Part shown: one piece after another, positions 59,300-64,000 of the stretch
Layout: each line of letters begins with the position of its first letter
Position numbering within the stretch: the stretch's first letter is position 1
NCBI GenBank assembly: GCA_036732005.1
Contig: DAINDF010000013.1
Span: 21,442-85,441, forward strand
From: UBA1926 sp036732005
GTDB lineage: Bacteria; Planctomycetota; Phycisphaerae; Phycisphaerales; UBA1924
Reading direction: 5' to 3'
DNA: 64,000 bases
The notes under the pieces: model-generated
Told to the model about the DNA's origin: nothing
What the model saw: the letters and a program-made list of their open reading frames with translations, nothing else
The model's database searches: none
Translations under genes and position numbers: made by a program

Positions 59300-61741
59300 A
59301 TGAAGACCACCCAGATTGCCCGTTGTCTTTGCGCCGTCACCGTCCCGACCGCCGCCTCGATCGCGTTCGCCGCCGGGCAGGCCGTCCCGGCCCCCGCCGC
59401 GACCTCCGCGACGGTCACCGCCGTCGACCGGACCGATTTCGTGCCCGTCTTCCGGGCCGAGGCGTTCGTCGCCGACGACATCATGGTGCCCCCCACCCAC
59501 CCCCCGATCGACCTGATCCCGCCGATGCCGATGCCCAACCCCGACTTCGATCTGCCCGATCGCCTCGGCGGCCCCGGCAATGTGCTCCACTACGATGTCG
59601 AGACCCGGCAGATCACCGAGATCGAGGTCCCCTGGGCCAACCGCGGCGAGGGCGAGGGCTTCGGCGGGGGCTGGGTCGGGGCCGACGGCGAGTTCGGGTT
59701 CGACGACATGTTCGCCACCCGCGGCTTCGGGACCATGTCCTCCCTAAGCGACGCGCTCATCCAGATCCATCCCTACCGGATGAACACCAAGATGGTCATG
59801 GAGTATGTCGACGCCGGCAACGGCTCGGCGATTTACTATGTCTGCTCCGCCGGCATGCAGGACGCCGAAGTCGTCCTCACCGCCGGGCACTGCGTCTACA
59901 ACCGCGACAACGACTCCACCGGCAACGACTACGGCTTCGCCGACCGCATCTGGGTCTACCCCGGCTGGGACGGCAACGGGCTCACCCTGGGCGTCCCCGA
60001 TGAGCTCGAGTACTACGGCTGGGGCCAGAGCGACGGCATGTTCGCCTGGACCGGCTGGACCGTCGACGGCAACTTCGACTGGGACATGGCCTGCGTCAGC
60101 GTCAGCCGCGCCGTCGGCATGCTCACCGGGTGGTACGGCTGGCGCTTCGGCGGCGCCTGCGACACCCTGACCTACAACAACGGGTCGTTCCCCTCCGAGT
60201 CCTGCGGCTCGCCCGGGCTGCACAACGGCCGCGACATGTACTTCTGGTCGGGCTCCTTCGACTCCTGCCCCGGCAACCAGATGCACCTCAACACCACCCC
60301 GGGCTGCTTCACCGCCGTCTGGGGCGGCATGAGCGGCTCCAACGCCTACGACATCGACGCCGGAAACCGCTACGCGCACGGCGTCTGCTCCAACTCCAAC
60401 CGCTCCACCTCCGGCAACTACACCAAGATGTGGGAGGACCACAAGAACTACATGGAGAACACCTTCAAGCCCGGCGCCCGCGGCGCCGCGTTCGACATCC
60501 AGTCCCTCCAGACCCGCTACGCCGAGTCCACCGTGCTCGCCGGCAACCAGCTCACCGGCGGCTCGGCCCAGATGCCCAACCCCACCAACGCCAACCCGCC
60601 CAGCGACAACTACGGCATCACCGTCTATCTCTCCAGCAACAACAACATCTCCACCAGCGACACCGTCATCGGCTCGGGCTCCTACACCTACGACTACGCG
60701 GCGATGCAGAATGTCAACCTCAACATGTTCAATGTCACCGTGCCCAAGAACACCCCCTCGGGCAACTACTGGGTCGGCGTCCACCTCAACCTCGGTGAGG
60801 ACACCAACGACAACAACAACGACCCCGACCTCTGGGACGCCCACAATGTCACAGTCACCGGCATCGCCGACATCGTCGCCAACACCTGCACGGCGCCCAA
60901 CGGCACCTTCTATCACGGCGACACCATCAATGTCGCGTACAATGTCACCAACGAGGGCGGCGACCCCTCCAACAGCGTGACCCTCGATGTCTACGCCTCC
61001 ACCAACACCGACATCTCCACCCTCGACACCTTCCTCGGCACCGTCAACATCGGCACCTTCTCCGGCAGCCAGACCAAGAGCGGCAGCCTGAATGTCCAGC
61101 TCCCCTCCTCGCTCGTCGGCAACTACTACATCGGGTACATCGCCAGCGCCAGCGACGATTACTATGTCAACCAGGACAACGAGGCCTACGACTCGACCGC
61201 GATCACCATCGCCGGCCGCGCCGACCTGCTCGCCAACTACATCGACCGCCTCGAGCCCAGCGTCTACCAGGGCGGCGAGCTCGATGTCCGCTTCAATGTC
61301 CAGAACTTCGGCACCGTCGCCTCGGGCGCCTACACCGTCGAGGTCCGCGCCTCCCCCAACACCATCATCTCCACCGCCGATACCCTCCTGGGCACCTTCA
61401 ACCGCCCCAGCATCGGCGTCGGCGGTTCGTCCACCCTCGTCGCGCCGGTCGACATCCCGGGCTTCATCGCCCCGGGCAACTACTACATCGGCATGATCGT
61501 CAGCGGCGGCGTCAACGAGAATGTCTTCGGTGACAACACCAACTACGACCCCAACACCGTCAGCATCCTTGACTGCCTCGTCGACTTCGACAGCAACGGG
61601 CTGCTCGACCTCGCCGACATCGTCTTCTTCGTCACCGAGTTCAACAACAACAACCCCGCCGTGGACTTCGACAACAACAACCTCTGGGACCTCAACGACA
61701 TCGTCGCGTTCGTCCAGCTCTTCACCGCGGGCTGCCCGTAA
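59300..61741 (+). CDS. trypsin-like protease with CARDB repeats and dockerin-like tail
   Basis: An 813-residue exported protein; ATG preceded by GAGAAGGAAG, signal peptide to about residue 25. The protease domain (about 160-400) shows L-T-A-G-H-C-V-Y-N (His), D-W-D-M-A-C-V-S-V (Asp) and G-G-M-S-G-S-N-A-Y (Ser in G-M-S-G-S), the glutamyl-endopeptidase-like version of trypsin. Three CARDB-type beta domains (about 410-760) are recognisable from A-D-I-V-A-N-T and G-N-Y-Y-I-G-Y-I. The tail is a GC-type dockerin with unusual Asn repeats, D-F-D-S-N-G-L-L-D-L-A-D-I and D-F-D-N-N-N-L-W-D-L-N-D-I, ending G-C-P. Confidence 0.88.
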   Translation: MKTTQIARCLCAVTVPTAASIAFAAGQAVPAPAATSATVTAVDRTDFVPVFRAEAFVADDIMVPPTHPPIDLIPPMPMPNPDFDLPDRLGGPGNVLHYDVETRQITEIEVPWANRGEGEGFGGGWVGADGEFGFDDMFATRGFGTMSSLSDALIQIHPYRMNTKMVMEYVDAGNGSAIYYVCSAGMQDAEVVLTAGHCVYNRDNDSTGNDYGFADRIWVYPGWDGNGLTLGVPDELEYYGWGQSDGMFAWTGWTVDGNFDWDMACVSVSRAVGMLTGWYGWRFGGACDTLTYNNGSFPSESCGSPGLHNGRDMYFWSGSFDSCPGNQMHLNTTPGCFTAVWGGMSGSNAYDIDAGNRYAHGVCSNSNRSTSGNYTKMWEDHKNYMENTFKPGARGAAFDIQSLQTRYAESTVLAGNQLTGGSAQMPNPTNANPPSDNYGITVYLSSNNNISTSDTVIGSGSYTYDYAAMQNVNLNMFNVTVPKNTPSGNYWVGVHLNLGEDTNDNNNDPDLWDAHNVTVTGIADIVANTCTAPNGTFYHGDTINVAYNVTNEGGDPSNSVTLDVYASTNTDISTLDTFLGTVNIGTFSGSQTKSGSLNVQLPSSLVGNYYIGYIASASDDYYVNQDNEAYDSTAITIAGRADLLANYIDRLEPSVYQGGELDVRFNVQNFGTVASGAYTVEVRASPNTIISTADTLLGTFNRPSIGVGGSSTLVAPVDIPGFIAPGNYYIGMIVSGGVNENVFGDNTNYDPNTVSILDCLVDFDSNGLLDLADIVFFVTEFNNNNPAVDFDNNNLWDLNDIVAFVQLFTAGCP

Positions 61742-61774
61742 CACCCCGACGCCTGTCGCCTGATCCAATGACCA

Positions 61775-61802
61775 GGGCCGCCCCCCGAGGGGCGGCCCTT
61801 TT
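61775..61802 (+). terminator. Rho-independent terminator
   Basis: A ten-base perfect stem, GGGCCGCCCC / GGGGCGGCCC, around CCGA is followed by TTTTCTTG, 33 bases after the protease gene. Confidence 0.9.
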
Positions 61803-61931
61803 CTTGTCCACGCCCCGCCCAACCCCTCTCCCGAGAGGGGTTGCGGCCCGGGCCAGCCAACGGAGAATCCGAACGATCACCGCCCCCGAAAGATCTCACG
61901 CCCTGACCAACCCCAATACGAGAGAGACCCC

Positions 61932-62720
61932 ATGAACCGCACCGCCGCCCTGACCGCCGCGCTCGCGACCGCCCCCGCCCTCGCCGGCGGGATCTTGCCC
62001 CAGCAACTCGTCCAGTTCCGCTCGGTCGACCTGGTCGACCGCGTCATCGAGGTCCACAACTTCGGCGACGCCGCCATGCCCCTCGACGGCTGGCGTTTCT
62101 GCTCCCACTCCAACGCCCAGACCCGCCGCTACACCCTCGCCGCCGCCCTCAACGGCGTCAGCCTCGGCGCCGGCGAGTCCATGTTCATCTACATGAACAA
62201 CGACGCCCCCGCCGGATCGCTGAACTTCAACGCCTCCACCCTCGGCACCTTCGCCAACAACTTCGGGCAGGGGCCCTACTCCATCCAGTTCTTCTGGCCC
62301 AACGGCGGCACGCTCAGCTTCGCCAGCCTCGACGACATGGTCGACCACATCCAGTGGAGCGTCAACGGGCTCAACAACACCGTCGCCGACGAACGCTCCC
62401 AGCAGGCCGTCAACGCCGGCCTCTGGACCGCCGCCCTCGACTGGATCCCCACCAGCGGAAACTCGCTCGCCATCGCCCTCGTCCCACAGGGCGGCCTCCT
62501 GCACGGGCCCGCGGACTACACCGTCGACGAGCCCGCACTGAACTGCAACGCCGCCGACATCGCCCTGCCCTTCGGCGTGCTCGACCTCGCCGATATCTCG
62601 GCCTTCGTCGGCGCGTTCACCACCGGCGGCGCCGCCGCCGACCTCGCCCCCCCCACCGGTGTGCTCGACCTGGCCGACATCTCCGCCTTCGTCTCCGCCT
62701 TCACCGCCGGCTGCCCCAGA
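61932..62720 (+). CDS. exported protein with dockerin tail; stop codon apparently lost next to the gap
   Basis: About 262 residues. Signal peptide to about residue 19, then a lamin-tail-like beta domain: V-D-R-V-I-E-V-H-N-F-G-D-A-A-M-P-L-D-G-W-R (about 32-52) and L-G-A-G-E-S-M-F-I-Y-M, which resembles the LTD fold. A GC-type dockerin (about 216-262) ends in A-G-C-P at 62717, where family members stop. Here the next codon is AGA, not TGA, and the frame runs into low-complexity sequence before the N gap at 62810. I end the gene at the expected stop site; stop loss or consensus error near the scaffold gap is likely. Confidence 0.75.
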
Positions 62721-63023
62721 ACCGCCCCCCCGCCCCCACTTAAACCCGGGACCGCCCGCCAACCCCCGCCCATACCCAAAAAGGGCCCCCCCCCGCCAAA
62801 CCGGGACCCNNNNNNNNNNCGCCTCCCCCCCCGCCTGCCCCTCACCCGCCCCCCCCCCCCCTCTCCCCCGCTTACCGGCCGGCCCCCCCCGCCCTTCCCG
62901 CTTCTCGGACCGCGCCCGGCAATCCGGGAACACGCTGGTTTCACGCGGCAATGCCGGTATCCTCTCTGCACGGGGAAACCCCGAGGCGCCGGACCGGCGC
63001 CACACCAGGAGAAGGAGATCCGC
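62721..63023. other. low-quality C-rich sequence with scaffold gap
   Basis: This 303-base stretch holds ten N (62810-62819) flanked by long C/G homopolymer runs that look like low-quality read ends. No gene content should be inferred, except for the ribosome-binding site AGGAGAAGGAG just before 63024. Confidence 0.8.
62810..62819. other. assembly gap (10 N)
   Basis: Ten undetermined bases join two sequence pieces. The true gap length is unknown. Confidence 0.99.
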
Positions 63024-63845
63024 ATGACCCGTCTCGCCGCCGCCGCTCTCTGTGTCGCCGCCGGCCTCGCCGCCGCCGATTCGGTCGTCCTCGTCATCGA
63101 CCCCAACCAGTCCAACATCGATGTGACCGCCACGCTCGACACCCCCGTCGGCAGCGACACCGACACCGCCTTCAGCACCGTCAGCGGATCGATCGAGGTC
63201 GAGCTCGACGACTACGGCAACCCCACCGCCATCACCCTGCACGACTTCGTCATCGTCATCGACCAGGACCCCGCCCTCGATTTCTCCTACGGCTTCCTCG
63301 GCAGCGCGAGCGCGGACCTCACCGACGCCATGGCCATGTACGCCACGCCCGGCGCCCCCGCGGGCCCCACCCCCGTCGTCAGCACCGAGTTCAGCTTCCC
63401 TGAAGTCCCCACGGTCCTCGCCGGGTCCTATGCCTACTCGTACAGCTTCTTCCTCGTCGGCGGGGGCAGCGGGGGCGGCAACCTCGCCGACTTCGGCTCG
63501 CTCACCTCCCCCATCTCCGGCTCCATCTTCAGCGACGGCACCACCGTCTCCCTCTCCGGCACGCTCGACATCAACGGCACCCAGGAGGTCATCCCGGGCG
63601 TCGCCGACCTCACCCTCGTCGGCACCGCCACCCTCGTCGCCACCGGCAACGCCCCGAAGGACCCGGGCTGCAACGCCGCCGACCTCGCCCCCCCCTACGG
63701 CGTGCTCGACCTCGCCGACATCGGCGCCTTCGTCACCGGGTTCCTCGCCCAGGACCCCGCCGCCGACCTCGCGCCCCCCGCCGGCGTCTTCGATCTCGCC
63801 GACCTCCAGGCCTTCATCACCGCCTTCACCGCCGGCTGCCCCTGA
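63024..63845 (+). CDS. exported beta-rich protein with dockerin tail
   Basis: A 273-residue protein; AGGAGAAGGAG precedes the ATG, and a signal peptide (L-A-A-A-A-L-C-V-A-A-G-L-A-A-A) spans about residues 4-18. The middle is beta-rich with Asp/Thr/Ser and no catalytic motif (S-G-S-I-E-V-E-L-D-D-Y-G-N; S-F-F-L-V-G-G-G-S-G-G-G). The dockerin tail is complete: P-Y-G-V-L-D-L-A-D-I-G-A-F-V...G-V-F-D-L-A-D-L-Q-A-F-I...G-C-P. Function unknown. Confidence 0.83.
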   Translation: MTRLAAAALCVAAGLAAADSVVLVIDPNQSNIDVTATLDTPVGSDTDTAFSTVSGSIEVELDDYGNPTAITLHDFVIVIDQDPALDFSYGFLGSASADLTDAMAMYATPGAPAGPTPVVSTEFSFPEVPTVLAGSYAYSYSFFLVGGGSGGGNLADFGSLTSPISGSIFSDGTTVSLSGTLDINGTQEVIPGVADLTLVGTATLVATGNAPKDPGCNAADLAPPYGVLDLADIGAFVTGFLAQDPAADLAPPAGVFDLADLQAFITAFTAGCP

Positions 63846-63870
63846 GCCGCACCCAACCCCCGAGAACACC

Positions 63871-63908
63871 GAGAGCCGGTCCGAAAACGGGCCGGCTCTC
63901 CTTCTTTC
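63871..63908 (+). terminator. Rho-independent terminator
   Basis: GAGAGCCGGTCCG pairs with CGGGCCGGCTCTC (one T-G wobble) around AAAA, followed by CTTCTTTCC. It lies 26 bases after the last gene. Confidence 0.8.
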
Positions 63909-63945
63909 CGGCCCGCCCGCGGCCCCCCCCGCCCCACCCCCCCCA

Positions 63946-64000
<55 letters not shown>

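Overview
The window looks like a draft chromosomal contig from a planctomycete of the class Phycisphaerae. DNA is very GC-rich (about 70% by eye). Eight genes and one gene fragment encode proteins that end in the same two-part, calcium-dockerin-like tail (a doubled D-L-A-D-I...F-V...F unit closing in Gly-Cys-Pro), which I know as the 'GC-type dockerin' tail of Phycisphaerales. A Gram-negative envelope is indicated by Tat export, an outer-membrane barrel, lipoproteins and LPS-core-type enzymes. No rRNA, tRNA or CRISPR array was seen. A run of ten N at 62810-62819, low-quality-looking flanks and a terminal poly-G run show that the right end is unfinished sequence.

Layout. 1-12.9 kb: mostly housekeeping genes in tight, overlapping minus-strand sets (coaE-PH-hpt; a two-gene membrane cassette of unknown function; ppa; SCO1 with a glycoside-hydrolase-like lipoprotein; lysS; Rrf2 regulator; MoxR ATPase), with a plus-strand sugar nucleotidyltransferase, a zinc-ribbon protein and an exported protein between them. 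13-18.3 kb: an ECF sigma / anti-sigma / PDZ operon facing a tatC-tadA-mutM operon. 18.3-28.5 kb: dnaA, an RNase Z-like hydrolase, a TVP38-family membrane protein, a flavin-halogenase-like oxidoreductase, a class V aminotransferase, folC and pdxJ. 28.6-36 kb: secreted accessory proteins (vanadium haloperoxidase-like, subtilisin-like, a TIGR03790-type protein) plus STAS and DUF167 genes. 36-43.6 kb: a trypsin-like protein with a small membrane partner, a lone DNA methyltransferase, an LPS-type kinase, an in-frame glycosyltransferase/DEAD-box helicase fusion and an FKBP isomerase. 44-47.5 kb: a sulfatase / outer-membrane protein / HAD-phosphatase cluster in which the sulfatase has an internal UGA. 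48.2-64 kb: mostly large dockerin-tailed exported proteins, with two 5'-truncated genes meeting head to head near 48.6 kb.

The most striking observation is not a gene. Reading the whole 64 kb I found no ACGT tetranucleotide at all, although ACG followed by A, C or G is common. Where Asp, Asn, His or Tyr precedes Val, the codon ends in T (GAT-GTC, TAT-GTC), against the strong C-ending preference elsewhere. This points to methylation-driven mutation or restriction-type selection at ACGT.

How the genes fit together: the sigma/anti-sigma/PDZ set, TatC, SCO1 and FKBP serve the envelope and protein export. The dockerin-tailed proteases, haloperoxidase, beta-helix and propeller proteins form a surface or secreted repertoire whose cohesin partner, if any, is outside this window.
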